This document shows positions 28,401 through 39,263 of a stretch of 64,000 nt of DNA, in pieces. Within the stretch, counting starts at the first letter, position 1. Every line of letters starts with the position of its first letter. Below the pieces are notes generated by a model. The model saw only the letters and a program-made list of their open reading frames with translations. It had not been told where the DNA came from and did not search any database. The translations under genes were made by a program, and so were the position numbers. Location of the stretch: contig NC_060237.1 in NCBI RefSeq assembly GCF_021155775.2, positions 16,266,970 through 16,330,969 of the forward strand, read 5' to 3'. Source of the DNA: Neodiprion pinetum. Its lineage: Eukaryota; Arthropoda; Insecta; Hymenoptera; Diprionidae.

Positions 28401-30002
28401 ATGCAAAGATCTCCTCTGACGAGAGCATCACGCGCGGAGCGACGAGCTGCCGGCCGCGTTTCGTTCCTTAAACCGGCGTTTCCTGCCGTTTCTCCTCGTT
28501 TGAAAGCTGAGGTTCAGCCCCAGCCCCAACTAGCTCTCTTGGCAGAGCTCATCCAAGGAAATCAAGATTTACTGATGCGACAGATACAGCAGCAACAACA
28601 ACATCAACAACAGCAACAACAACACCAACAACAGCAACAACAACAGCAGAATCTTCTGCACGAACTCCTCTCGCAACAACGTCAACAACAGGGAACCGTG
28701 TCCCAGGCGCTGATTGGGATCCTGCAAGGTGTGCAGAAGCTTCAGGAGCGGCCGCAGGAATTCTCAATACGCCCAGTTCCGTCCCCAGGTAGAAGGACTT
28801 CTCTTCCCTCAGTCCCGGTCCCAGCAAGGAGGACCTCCATTCATTCAATTCCGGATCAATCAAGGTCTGACGCCATTTATGGGGGAGGCCAAATTCCCCC
28901 TGTTGCTAAAAATTTTCCACCTGCTCATGTCTCGCGACCAGCTCAGGTTAGCTCTTTCCTGCAATGCCACGATGTTCCGTCACGTGATATTTCAGAAGTA
29001 GTTGAGCCTCCTGTCGCGTCGTCTCATCCTAGCGTGGATATTCAGTCAGAGTTCTTGGCCTTTTTAAAATCGCGCGGTACTATCAATGTTCTCTCTCCGC
29101 AGACTCAGAGCTCGTTCGGACTCAATCAGGTCTCTGTACCTGCCGCGAGTATTGTAGAGTTGCCCTCGAAACAATCGAATTTGAAGCCCGGTTCGTATGA
29201 CGGTTCGTCTGCTTGGAGACTATACGAACGTCAGTTCAACGTGATAAGTAAGGTTAATGGTTGGAGTCCGTCCCAGAAAGCAGCTAATTTGACAGCCTCT
29301 TTGTCCGGTCTGGCCTTGGTAGTTCTTGGATTGCTTTCAGATTCGGATTCTGAAAATTTCGACAGCATTTGTGCGGCTCTTAAACTTCGGTTTGGCGAAG
29401 AACATCTTTCCAAACTTTATTTCACTCAGTTTGAAAATAGACGTCAAGGGCTCAAGGAAGATTTAGCCTCTCTCGGAAATGACATCGAACGTCTCGCTCG
29501 ACACTCCCTTACCGATTGTGCAGAAAAAGCTAGAGATCAGATAGCTCGGGCGAAATTCATTAATGCGATTCGGAATCCGAAGCTTCGGTATCATCTGAGG
29601 CTCGTAGCTCCAACTTCTCTACATGAAGCAATTATTAAGGGCTTAGAATTAGAAGCCATAAACGAGGCGGATTTAGGTTCGCGTCAACTTCATCGATTCA
29701 GCCAAGCTCAACCTTCAGAAAATTCTTCGTCCCGTCCTTCAGTCAATCAGCCTAGCTCAGATTCTCTTCCAGGAAGGAAAAATAGTGATTTCTCTCGTTA
29801 CCACAATAGATCGAACTCTAATCGGCCTGTCTCAGAGTGCCAGTTTTGCGGCGTAAGGGGACATATCGCGAAGAATTGTTTCAAACTCGGCCGTCAGTTG
29901 AAAACTGCGGAAGATTCGTGGCGCAATAATGCCTCCAAGAGAGCACCCTCTAATCCGGTTTGGGCAGCGCAACCTTCTGTTCCTCAAAATTCGGGAAACT
30001 AG
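28401..30002 (+). CDS. gag: Gag of the decayed gypsy element
   Basis: 533 codons from ATG 28401 (MQRSPLTRAS), chosen because the intact relative starts at the same place. It has a basic N terminus, a Gln-rich tract encoded by CAA/CAG (about residues 60-105), a Pro/Ser-rich linker, a gag core (about 250-430) and one zinc knuckle CQFCGVRGHIAKNC near residue 490. It ends in the slippery heptamer GGGAAAC (29993-29999) directly followed by TAG. The ORF is intact, unlike the pol that follows. Confidence 0.85.
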   Translation: MQRSPLTRASRAERRAAGRVSFLKPAFPAVSPRLKAEVQPQPQLALLAELIQGNQDLLMRQIQQQQQHQQQQQQHQQQQQQQQNLLHELLSQQRQQQGTVSQALIGILQGVQKLQERPQEFSIRPVPSPGRRTSLPSVPVPARRTSIHSIPDQSRSDAIYGGGQIPPVAKNFPPAHVSRPAQVSSFLQCHDVPSRDISEVVEPPVASSHPSVDIQSEFLAFLKSRGTINVLSPQTQSSFGLNQVSVPAASIVELPSKQSNLKPGSYDGSSAWRLYERQFNVISKVNGWSPSQKAANLTASLSGLALVVLGLLSDSDSENFDSICAALKLRFGEEHLSKLYFTQFENRRQGLKEDLASLGNDIERLARHSLTDCAEKARDQIARAKFINAIRNPKLRYHLRLVAPTSLHEAIIKGLELEAINEADLGSRQLHRFSQAQPSENSSSRPSVNQPSSDSLPGRKNSDFSRYHNRSNSNRPVSECQFCGVRGHIAKNCFKLGRQLKTAEDSWRNNASKRAPSNPVWAAQPSVPQNSGN

Positions 30003-31880
30003 CTACCGATGTTTCGAAAGGGCGGATATCATAGGCTTCTTCCAAGTTCCTTAGCCCTATTTCTTCACAGTTCATGGTTAGAGGCCTGCGTCGTACCGGT
30101 CTTTATGCTAAAGGTTCCGTTAACGGACTAGGTTGTTTGTGGGTGATAGATACCGGAGCCGAAATTTCCGTTGTTCGTCCTGATATGATTTCGTCTCTTG
30201 CTTCAATTTATCCTTCTCTGTCTATTCGCACTGCTACCGGAGCAACTACCCCTGTCGTAGGTAAGATGGTCGTGGAGGTAACAGTAGCGGATTGTCTTCA
30301 ATCCCCACATGAAGTTCTAGTAGCTGATATAGAAGACGAAGGCATTTTAGGCGTAGATTTTCTTTCCGCTCACAACTGCGTCATTTCTACCGGGGATTCG
30401 ACTCTCTGTTCTGGTTACCGTGAAATCAACCTCGAAACGTCTAGGTATATTAACTCTTCTCAACAGAAAGAAACCCTCTCGTCTTTGCGTGTTTTAGAAC
30501 ATGTTTCGGACCCTTTAGTTGTTCCTTCTTATCTCACGGAACTCTTTACTAGGCTTCTGAAGATTTAGATATCGCTCAGACAAACAATCTCGTTTGCCTT
30601 TTTAACGATTTTCAAGAAACTTTCCTTAAAGATTCTGCCGACATCGGGAGATGTACCATAGCTTAGCATTCGATAGATGTAGGGAATAACGCTCCGATTA
30701 AACAGGCAGCTAGACGGCTTCCTTTAAATGGTCGCAGGGAAGTTGAAAAATTAGTAGAAGATATGAGAACAGCAGATGTTATTGAGCCGTCTTCTAGCCC
30801 GTGGGCTTCTCTCATTGTCTTAGTCAATAAAAAAGATGGTTCCAAGAGGTTTTGTATTGATTATAGGTAGTTGAACGAGGTCACCAAGAAAGATGCATAT
30901 CCGCTTTCTCAGATAGGAGATACCCTTGATTTAATATCTGGTGCCCGTTCGTTCTCTACGATTGATTTACAGAGCGGTTATTGGCAAGTCGAAATGAATC
31001 CATTAGACAAAGCGAAAACAGCTTTTGTCACAGGGTTAGGTGGACTTTGGCAATTTAAAGTTATGCCTTTTGGCCTTTGTAATGCACCATCTACCTTCGA
31101 AAGAGCGATGGAATTCGCCCTTCAAAGTCTGACTGGCAAGATTTGTTTAGTTCATCTCGATGACATCATTGTGTTTGGTAAGACTTTTGATGAAGAATTG
31201 GAAAATCTTAAGCAGGTTTTTAGTCGTTGGAATACAAGCTGGTCTAAAAATGAGTCCCAAAAAATGTCATTTTTTCAAAAAGGAAGTAACTTTTCTCGGA
31301 CACGTCGTTTTAGCTGAAGGTGTGAAGACAGATCCTTCTAAAATAGAAAAGGTCTTGAATTGGCCTCGTCCCGATTCAAAAGCAAAGGTTCAAAGTTTCT
31401 TAGGACTTTGTACTTATTACAGACGTTTCGTTTAGGGCTTTGCTTCTATAGCGAGACCCCTTCATGCTCTTACAGGAATTAAAGTTGTTCTTGATTGGAC
31501 TTCCGAATGCGAAGGAGCCTTTGTTCTCCTTAAAAAATTATTAACTTCATCGCCGATGTTAGCTTATTCCATCACCGATTCTCAATTCATCGTAGATTCT
31601 GACGCTTCTCTCTGTGGTATAGGTGTGGTTTTGTCTCAAATTCAGGATAACCAAGAGCGCGTTATTAATTATTTCAGTCGGGTCTTGTCTTAACCGGAAC
31701 GCAATTATTGTGTTACCCGTAGGGAATTATTAGCGATGGTAAAATTGGGAAAGTCCTTATTTTATTGTTGATCGGATTAACGATGTTGTTTTCAGAATTA
31801 GACGTTCCCTTCGTACCAAATTCAAAGTCGTTCATCTGGATCGCTTAGCTCCTTATCAGTCAAGGGCGTCGTTTCAGTAG
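30003..31880 (+). pseudogene. pol: Broken pol of the decayed gypsy element
   Basis: The frame is -1 relative to gag. It retains the protease with DTGA (about 30150) and the RT with YRKLNE-like and LDD motifs (30840-31180; YLDD has become HLDD). Several stops interrupt it (for example near 30030, 30566, 30868 and 31434), with frame changes around 30550 and 31230. At about 31745 the sequence jumps from the RNase H region straight to the last ~45 codons of integrase, deleting about 1.6 kb present in the intact copy at 48169-51546. The junction shares a few bases (AAT) with both sides. Confidence 0.88.
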
Positions 31881-32666
31881 CTCTCTGAAGGTTAGAAAGT
31901 TCGTCGACAGGTTGAGGTTAGTTCGATGTTGTTCGATACGGGAAATTAAATGAGCGATTGGTCGATCCTCTCTTTTTTTTTTTTTTTAACCTCAAGTGTA
32001 AGTTTTTGTAAGCACTTTTGAGGTTGTTTACCGAACAGCCTTTTCCTTCCGACCTTTCCTGATCCCTAAGGATGACTGGTGGCCGTCGTTTTGAAGAGTG
32101 ACACGAAATAAATGAGATGAGATCGTTTCTTTTATTTTCAATAAATATTTAATTCATCTCATTCGTGCATTTTCCCAAATTCACTTAGTGAATTTGGATT
32201 GTTATACCACCACTCACATTTGTCCTCCAAACTCTAGGGTGTGCTGTTTCTGAAGAAGTCTTGGATTCAGTCACCTATTCCTTTTTCCTGTTTCCCGCCT
32301 CGTCGTACTCATCTGTGTTTGATTCACCGGACTATTTTCCCTGAAGAGGAATGGATTTCCTTATTGACGTCGATCCGGATGATTTTGATGTCTTCAAATT
32401 CATGAAGATATATAACATTGGATAACACTTACCTTTATAAAACAAGGTACATAAATTTTGAAATTCAATTTGACGCTCAACTATCTGCTCAAGGTTTTCT
32501 GTGGCTTACCTTGAGACTGTGGGCAAATGCCAGATAGTAAAAAGGGAGTCTTTAAATTTTTAGAGCCACAGCTCCAACTCACCTTCGAGCACTGACTGCT
32601 AGATCACTTTTACAATTGTTTTATCTTTTCCGAGTCGGGACGACTCTTTTCCTCGGGGGGGAGTAG
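31881..32666 (+). other. 3' untranslated region and polypurine tract of the decayed gypsy element
   Basis: Non-coding; matches 47276-48168 of the intact element in inverse orientation. A polypurine stretch GGGGGGGAGTAG (about 32655-32666) immediately precedes the 3' LTR. Confidence 0.7.
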
Positions 32667-32882
32667 TGTTACAAAGGGTGAAATCACCCGTTTTGCCCTC
32701 TTTTCAAGGATCTAGTAGTCATCGTAGATAAAAGACGTTTACAAACCTCTTATGTCTCTCAAAAGAATAAGGTTGCTGCGTCAACCAACATTATTGTAAA
32801 CACAGTCTATCTCGAGACTTTAAAAGGAGAGCTTCGTCACAAAATAAATCCTTCTCCTTTCTTAATTTTTCGCGTTGTAACA
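32667..32882 (+). repeat. 3' LTR of the decayed gypsy element
   Basis: 216 bp, same termini as the 5' LTR. It is followed by the ATAT target duplication. Confidence 0.88.
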
Positions 32883-32892
32883 ATATATGTAT

Positions 32893-34878
32893 TGTAACGT
32901 GGCATTTCGATTAGGCATGCCCGTTACAAGGTACTCCCTGAACCTTGGGCGGAATCCAGGAATAAGGGTTTCGGAGATCGAGTCGCGAGATAATAATAGA
33001 GAGCGCCAGAACTGGAGTCACGCATCCGAGCTTCGACGGGGACGCAATAGCGAAGTATGATTTAGATATTGCCGGCTTTTGTTTTATTTTTTATTTTTTG
33101 AGTACACCGGCCACAAGTCAGCGACCAACTCCGACGCCAAAGATATTTCGAGACGAGGCGGAACCGCGGAGATTTTCCGTGAAGGATGCTGAGGCTGCGG
33201 ATGGGGAGACAACGCAGATCCCTGCAGCGCGGGAATTGAAGGCGAACGCGATTCACGCTGGCGGCCGGCGCGCCGCAGCCTCCCCGCTCACCCCACCCAC
33301 ACCTGACCAAGGCAACCGCGAAAGACCAGCTAGCGATAAGGGAGCACCACCCCGCCCAACCCCAGGGCGCTGTAGAGCTGCGCGGAAGACGACATGGCGA
33401 TCTAGCGTTGAGTTCTGCGCCGCGTAGCGACGACAGGTGCGCTTCAAGTTGCGCAATCTCCGAAATCGATGACAGATCGATTGTTGCGCATTCTTCGGGT
33501 GATGACGTCACGAAAGATTAGCGTCACGAGATCGACGTTGCAGCCGATCGGCCATCTAAGATCGCTCTAGTTCTGGCGACGAATCCGAGAAATATTGTGG
33601 AGTTTGCTAGTTGCAAAAGAAAAAAAGGTCCGGTGTATTGCGAAGACGATGGCCGTTGAGAATCACGAGGGGGTTGGTGACTTCATCTTTTGGATGTGAA
33701 GCAGTAAGCGCTGCTAATCTTCTTGCGATCGAATTTCGAGCGTAATTGGGCGAGGGCTTATCCGAAAAGAGATAGCCGTATTCGTAATTTGCGTGTCAGA
33801 AAATACTCGAAATTCTTTTGCCGATTCTCTCGTTTGATGACCGTAGCCTGAGTTACGCGGAATAAGGTAGAGCCAATTTTAAGTGACCGACCTGGTCGAG
33901 TAGCGTCACGGGTTTGAGTCGCGACAAGACAACTGCAATTTGAGAGTAATCAAATTCCGTTACCCTGGGTCACGTCGAATCAAGTACGATAAAGTGTCAC
34001 TTAACGTGTAGGTCGCGAGTCGTCAAAGGGGGAGCGTTCACACTCGCGAACTGCGTTCAGAGGTCGTAAAGAGAGTCCAGTTCGGATGCGTTTAGATAAC
34101 AGCTATGCGATTCCCATGGTGACCGGTGCCATTACAAATAACGGCTAGAGATGCGAATAGCGCTTCGAGTCACATTCTCTTTTGTTTGATTATCGAATTA
34201 TTGTTTATTAGTAAAGCGGCGATTAGCGCACGTAGGCTTAACGAATTTTTTAGATTTATTAACGATCGCGGTTAGCGCGTCGATTACGATTTCAGTTTAG
34301 TTTTGACCAGTGGTTTATTGTTACGTGGCGATCAGCGCCGTGGATAGTAAGAGGACGGTCGCGGTTAGCCCGTCGCGTCGAATTTTGTTATTCGTTTTGA
34401 ATTATTGATTATCGTTAGAGCCGCGACTAGCGCAAGTAGGCATTAGAAGTCGTCTAGATTTAGTCACCTTTTCTTTCTTCTGTTCTGTTATATTATTCTT
34501 ATTTTCTTTTGTTTATGAACTCTAAGTAGTTGAGTATGAATCGGGAATAGCGAATTACGAATTATTATTTCTATTGTTTAGTATTTCGAATCGCGAAAAG
34601 CGACTGTGGCATTATTACTTCTTGTTTGTATTTTGAGTCACAATTAGCGACGTCTGAATAATTATTTTTTTTTTTTGTACATTTTTTTTGTTTGCATTAT
34701 CGTTGGAAGGAAATATATTAGTTGATTTTATCATTGCTTCGTAGAATAACGTGTTGGCGTACGTATTTCGTATCTCCCTCTCTCTACCCAAAAATTACCC
34801 TTCCCCTCTCCGCGGTACTGAGCTACCGAGTATATGGTCACGGCATATAGCATTAACGATTTCGAGGCGTGTTGATCA
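32893..34878 (+). repeat. Long LTR-like module on the plus strand
   Basis: It starts TGTAACGTGGCATTTCG, the mirror of the module ending at 25722, and is followed at 34883-34893 by AGGCGCCCAAC, close to a tRNA-Lys-type PBS. No real gene: the ORFs at 33060-33510 overlap on both strands in a GC-rich patch and look fortuitous. From about 34150 to 34650 a loose repeat of the form GCG(A/G)(T/C)TAGCGC recurs at least six times. I infer an old long LTR or solo LTR. Confidence 0.4.
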
Positions 34879-34980
34879 CGCCAGGCGCCCAACAAAACTT
34901 CGCGACCTTGTTTTTAGGTCCAGGATACATCGCGGAATTATTGTGCACGCGGTGAGTGCTCGGTCATTATATATATATTT

Positions 34981-35583
34981 GGGGGGTTGAAATAAGGCCT
35001 TTTTTTAGATTTCGCTCTTCTCCGAGATTCTTGCATTTTTTCACTGAAAAATAACAAATGCGATATAGCTGGGCTGAAAAAATTTGTTCACCGATGCCTC
35101 AACGACTGTGAAATTTTGAAAAATGGCTATTTTCGAGAATTTCAAAATTGAGATATCCTCAAATCCTTGAGTGGCTATGTTTATTATGACGAAACAAAAG
35201 TTTTGGTCAAACCTGAAGTGTGTGCGACTTTTTTCGTATCGAAAATCTATGTTGAAACGCATAAAAACTAATTTAAAAAAAATAGCTTTTACGGACTTCA
35301 ACATACATTTTCGCTACTAAAAAAAATCGCACGCATCTCAGGTTTGACTAAAACTTTTTTTTCGCCATAAAGAACATACCCACTCAAGGATTTGAGGATA
35401 TATCAATTTTCAAATTCCCGAAAATTGCTATTTTTCCGCTTTTTTAGAAATTTCAAAGTCGTTGAGGAAGTAAAAAAAGATTTTTTCAGCCCAGCCCTTT
35501 CGCGTGAACTATTTTTGTAGTGAAAAAGTGCAAGAATCTCGGAGAAGAGCAGAATCTAAAGAAGGCTCTTTTTTGAACCACCC
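34981..35583. mobile_element. Foldback MITE, nearly complete palindrome
   Basis: The left end GGGGGGTTGAA and right end TTGAACCACCC are inverse, and similarity between the halves extends almost to the centre (about 35283). Paired segments include TTCTCCGAGATTCTTGCA/TGCAAGAATCTCGGAGAA and CTCAAATCCTTGAGTGG with its inverse near 35383. The flanks are TA-rich. It has no coding capacity. A transcript would fold into a hairpin of about 300 bp. Confidence 0.78.
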
Positions 35584-36902
35584 TAATATATACATGTGGT
35601 GATGCATGTGATAGAACAAAGTTATCCAGGTGTCGTTGGTGTGGATACAAAATACACTGCGACGATTGGAAAAGTTTCTCTTGTACTGAGGCACTACTTA
35701 ATATTCATTTTTTTTTTTTAATTTCGTCTACCTTCATGAATTTGGAGTGTAAAAAAGATAACCGGATGAAAAAAGTGAAAAAAAATATAAAAATGCCGGC
35801 GTAAAAATGTTCAGTTATTATCTTACGCCCGCATTTTAGGGTCCTCTAATTTGCTTTCCTTTATATTTTCTGAACAGTTGCACGTAAGACACGATGTTTT
35901 CATTTTACACCCGCAAGGTGTAAAATCGAATTTTACGCACAGTGTTGAAAAAAGTAGCACTTACACCCGGAATATCGAGGTGTAAAATCGAATTTTACAC
36001 ACACTGTTGCAATTAAGTAATTATCACACTTCTACATTAGCTCGATCCATTAGTATAATAATTTATCGTGCTTCTGCACAAATAATAGAATATTCTGTGC
36101 AATTTTCAACAATATTCATGATGACATACTAGCCCAAAAACAGTATTTTCGTCTATGTTTGATGATAACTCACTGGGTTTCAATGTTTTGCTGGTTGTCA
36201 ATATTGTGTTTGAAAATTGCATAACAAATTGAAATTGTATGTCTTGAGAATTCTTTTCAAAGCATCGATATTTTTCCGCATATACGATGCGTATATTTTT
36301 TTTTAAATTTTCTCACATGCAATAAGTAACGAAAAAAAATTCTGAATAAAATGCAGTCGACGCTTTTTTCAACTCTAAAAAAAATACCAAAGTCTCTGCC
36401 GGTATTCGGCCCTATGGACGAATATTTTTAAAAAATTTCAATCTTTTCTCATTATTTTGGCGAATGTAGGCAAACTCTTTGATTACTGAAATTTTGACAA
36501 GGGTAGTTTACAGGCGCAAATTGGTATTGAGCTTCTCGGGGTACGAATATTCAAGGATTATACTACGGTAGCCAGCGTCCTAACATGCTAATCATTGGGA
36601 ATTTATTTCGGAAAGACGTGACATGCGCTGTTATTAACTTTTTTATATGGAGGACAAAATTCCGAAAGACAGGACACGTTTGGGCCTTGGAGTCGACGAT
36701 TAATATTTAACTTCAGGGATACGTAGTACCTTATAAAAGTATACTCTGGTATTTTTTATTTTTTAGTTTTTATTTTTGAAACCACCCGTTTTATAGAACG
36801 AAGGATGTCATTTTTTACAAAATTCTTGGACGTCGTGTCTTGTTATTTTGATGTTTTCAATAATTTCGTTTCACAGTTTGATTAATTTTACGTTTTCAGT
36901 GA
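35584..36902. other. AT-rich non-coding stretch
   Basis: No gene is seen. GTGTAAAATCGAATTTTAC, itself nearly palindromic, occurs twice (about 35918 and 35980, ~61 bp apart), each followed by a CACA-CTGTTG-like sequence. A copy of the CTTCTCGGGGTACGAATA-type motif is at about 36530. Confidence 0.45.
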
Positions 36903-37592
36903 TTGTTTATAATTATTGAAAGGAAGCTAAAGACCGGAACTCTTCTCAGGGTTACGTATAGTCACTACTACTAATATTTCTAACCTCGTTAAAACCCAGA
37001 ACTCGGATTGTCGCATCAGAAGCTCACACTTTTGTTAATTTTATGTTTTAAATAATTGTTTATAATTATTGAGGGAAAGCTACGGACCGGAACTTTCCTC
37101 AAGGTTGTGTATGGTCACTACTATCAATATTTGGGACCTTGTTACAACCCAGAACTCGGATTGTTGCATCAGCATCTCACAGTTTTGTTAATTTCATGTT
37201 TTAAATAATTGTTTATAATTATTGAGAGAAATCTACGGACCGGAACTCTTCCCGACATTGTGTATGGTCACTTCTACTGATATTGAGGACCTCGTTAAAA
37301 ACCAGAACTCAGGTTTCTGCATCAGTATCTCAAAGTTTTGTTCACTTCTACGTTTTCAATAATCCCTCTATCTAATAAAAAAGTTTCAAACAAATGAACG
37401 TAGAAAAAGATTATAATAACAATAGTAAAAAAAGATTATAATAACAATAGTATACGCATGAAGTTGGCGGTGGGGTGAGATCCCGAAAACAAAACAAAAA
37501 GCATCTAGCAAACCCTTTGACAGCTGTCATCGGCTGTTTATGACAGTCTTTGACAAATATCTTTATAGGTATCTGTTTCTGATGCGCAAAAA

Positions 37593-38042
37593 ATGAACAT
37601 GAAAACGAAAATTATCAAGATGATTCGCGACGGGAATTGTCTTTTTCGCGCGTTGGCGTATTGTGTATACTGCACTCAAGATCGACACGCAGAGGTGAGA
37701 CTGAGTATCGTTGCAAATATAGTGGATAATTGGTCTACATTTGCGGGTCTTATTACAGATAATGAGTCAAACGGTGCTGTGATTAGGTCACCTGGTGATT
37801 ACAAATCACATACGAATAAAAATGGAATATACGGGGGAGAAGCAGAATTAGCTGCAGCTGCGGACATTTTTAAGATATGTTTAATCGTGTATCGCGAAGA
37901 ACAAATTCATCCACACCGGATCGGATCACAAAATGAAACACAATTCTCGCTACTCTTCACCGGCGACGGAGACAGTGGACACTTTGATGTCTTGCAGAAC
38001 CAAAATAAAATTCAGATAGTGAGTAATAAGTACGAAAAGTAA
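37593..38042 (+). CDS. OTU-family cysteine protease-like protein
   Basis: 149 aa. The N-terminal DGNCLFRALAYCVY contains the Asp-Gly-Asn-Cys catalytic block of OTU deubiquitinases, with the nucleophile Cys near residue 15. GGEAELAAAADIF in the middle and GHFDVL near residue 130, which supplies the catalytic His, complete the domain. The length equals a bare OTU domain. OTU domains are known cargo or parts of Helitron proteins in animals; here it stands alone without Rep or helicase. The ATG at 37593 has another ATG two codons later. It would act on ubiquitin conjugates if expressed, but only the motifs support this. Confidence 0.8.
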   Translation: MNMKTKIIKMIRDGNCLFRALAYCVYCTQDRHAEVRLSIVANIVDNWSTFAGLITDNESNGAVIRSPGDYKSHTNKNGIYGGEAELAAAADIFKICLIVYREEQIHPHRIGSQNETQFSLLFTGDGDSGHFDVLQNQNKIQIVSNKYEK

Positions 38043-38105
38043 AAATCAAATAATAGTAAATCTAAATATGTCACCAAACAGTCAAAAGGACAGCCAGGAT
38101 TTACG

Positions 38106-38555
38106 ATGACAGTGGAGAAAGAAGGAGTTTCAAGCAGCAGACAAGGCGATGAAGATGGTGGATGGTCGGAAATATTACAAAAGAAAGAGGAAAATAAAAT
38201 CGTAAGAGCGAAGAACCAAATAAGCCATAGAATAATATCCATCAAATATTCGTATGACCAGGCAAGAGGACGACCAGGATCTATGTTAACCACAAGAGAA
38301 AGAGGTGTTTTGCGGAGTGAACAGCAACACAAATATAGAGAAAAAAATAATATAAAGAAGGTGATTTTGGAGAATAACGGGCAGAGCGGTAGCAAAAATA
38401 ATTCAGCAAGTCAAGGAGATAGATCGATATCAATAGAGAAGGAACACCAATTTTCAACCAACGAATGGAAGCTTCGATTGATGAAAAAAAGAAAAGTAAG
38501 CACAGAAGGAATTGAAGTGGACAGCAAGTGCAGACTTGTCATCAAATCAACATGA
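38106..38555 (+). CDS. Unrecognised ORF downstream of the OTU gene
   Basis: 149 codons, 63 nt after the OTU stop and inside the same Helitron. It is highly charged (Lys, Arg, Glu, Ser), probably disordered, with no motif I recognise. It may be the decayed tail of a longer Helitron protein or a chance frame. Confidence 0.35.
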   Translation: MTVEKEGVSSSRQGDEDGGWSEILQKKEENKIVRAKNQISHRIISIKYSYDQARGRPGSMLTTRERGVLRSEQQHKYREKNNIKKVILENNGQSGSKNNSASQGDRSISIEKEHQFSTNEWKLRLMKKRKVSTEGIEVDSKCRLVIKST

Positions 38556-38985
38556 AGGAATTCGCCTGTCTACTAGACAATGCGTTAGGAAATAGTGAGG
38601 CGCGCAGCGCCGAGTGCCCGAGGCGCGTAGCGCCGAGATGGCGTTGGCGCGCGAAGCGCGCAGGGGCGAAGCCCCTAGTTGTTTATAATTATTGAGAGAA
38701 AGCTAAAGAGCGCAACTCTTCTCAAGATTGTGTGTGGTCACGGCTACCAATATTCAGAACCTCGCTAAAGCCTTAAACTCCTACTTTTGCTTCAGCATCT
38801 CACGGTTGCATCGAAATCACATTTACACTAATTGTTCATAACGACTGTGGAAGGACTTGAGACCGAAACTCTTCATCATTGTCTTCACTTTCAACACTTA
38901 TACAGAATTAAACCCATTATGTCGACCGATCCCTTAGAAACTTCCAAATGACATTTAAAATCGTATTACATGGGTTTTGTGCTTA

Positions 38986-39263
38986 TAATTCATTTTCGGC
39001 CAAGTTTAAGCTATAGAACTATTGTTAAAACGTGACTATACAGTAGAATTCTTCAGATTCTTACTCCTCTATACTCAAATATTCGAAATACGATGAGATG
39101 CTGACATGTGTTTTGCGAAGTTGGCATCTCATTTCTTTAAACACGATTTAAAACGCTAAATCGACGAAATTATTATTAAAACTTGTCAGGAACTGTAGAA
39201 CTATAGTGGATGCAAGTAAATAATCAGCTAATATATGAGATGCTAACATTTGAGATGCTAGGT
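38986..39263. other. Non-coding flank
   Basis: AT-rich and without a gene. GAGATGCTGACATGTG, GAGATGCTAACATTTGAGATGCTAGG and a similar CAGATGCTGACATACG at about 40886 suggest a short dispersed repeat around the LINE fragment. Confidence 0.35.

Larger units (their letters stand above)
28110..32882 (+). mobile_element. Decayed Ty3/gypsy element with internal deletion
   Basis: LTRs at 28110-28325 and 32667-32882 are 216 bp each, TGTTACA to TGTAACA, with about 10 visible differences between them. A 4-bp ATAT duplication flanks both ends (28106-28109 and 32883-32886). Gag is open; pol is interrupted by stops and frameshifts, and most of RNase H plus all of integrase is deleted near 31740-31750. 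It is the same family as the intact minus-strand element at 46977-53516, whose LTRs are longer (299 bp). Confidence 0.92.
37363..38678 (+). mobile_element. Helitron carrying an OTU protease gene
   Basis: The left end is TCCCTCTATCTAATA and the right end GGGGCGAAGCCCCTAG: a TC start, a terminal hairpin and a CTAG end. It sits between A and T of AATAA|TTGTT, and removing it restores the 153-bp repeat period. This is precise Helitron insertion without target duplication. No Rep/helicase is present, so it is non-autonomous. The 3' 90 bp hold several GC hairpins of the form GGCGCGYAGCGCC. Confidence 0.88.
36903..38985. repeat. 153-bp tandem repeat, five copies, interrupted by a Helitron
   Basis: Copies start with TTGTTTATAATTATTG at 36903, 37056 and 37209, then at 38679 after the Helitron, and as a diverged TTGTTCATAAC at 38832. 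The spacing is 153, 153, 154 (with the Helitron removed) and 153 bp. Each carries a GAACTCTTC block, a TGGTCAC block and a CAGAACTC block. Copies decay toward the right. Confidence 0.85.

Noticed and set aside
33062..33511. Overlapping 109-149 codon ORFs on both strands
   Set aside because: They lie in a GC-rich patch of an LTR-like module where stops are rare. No conserved motif.
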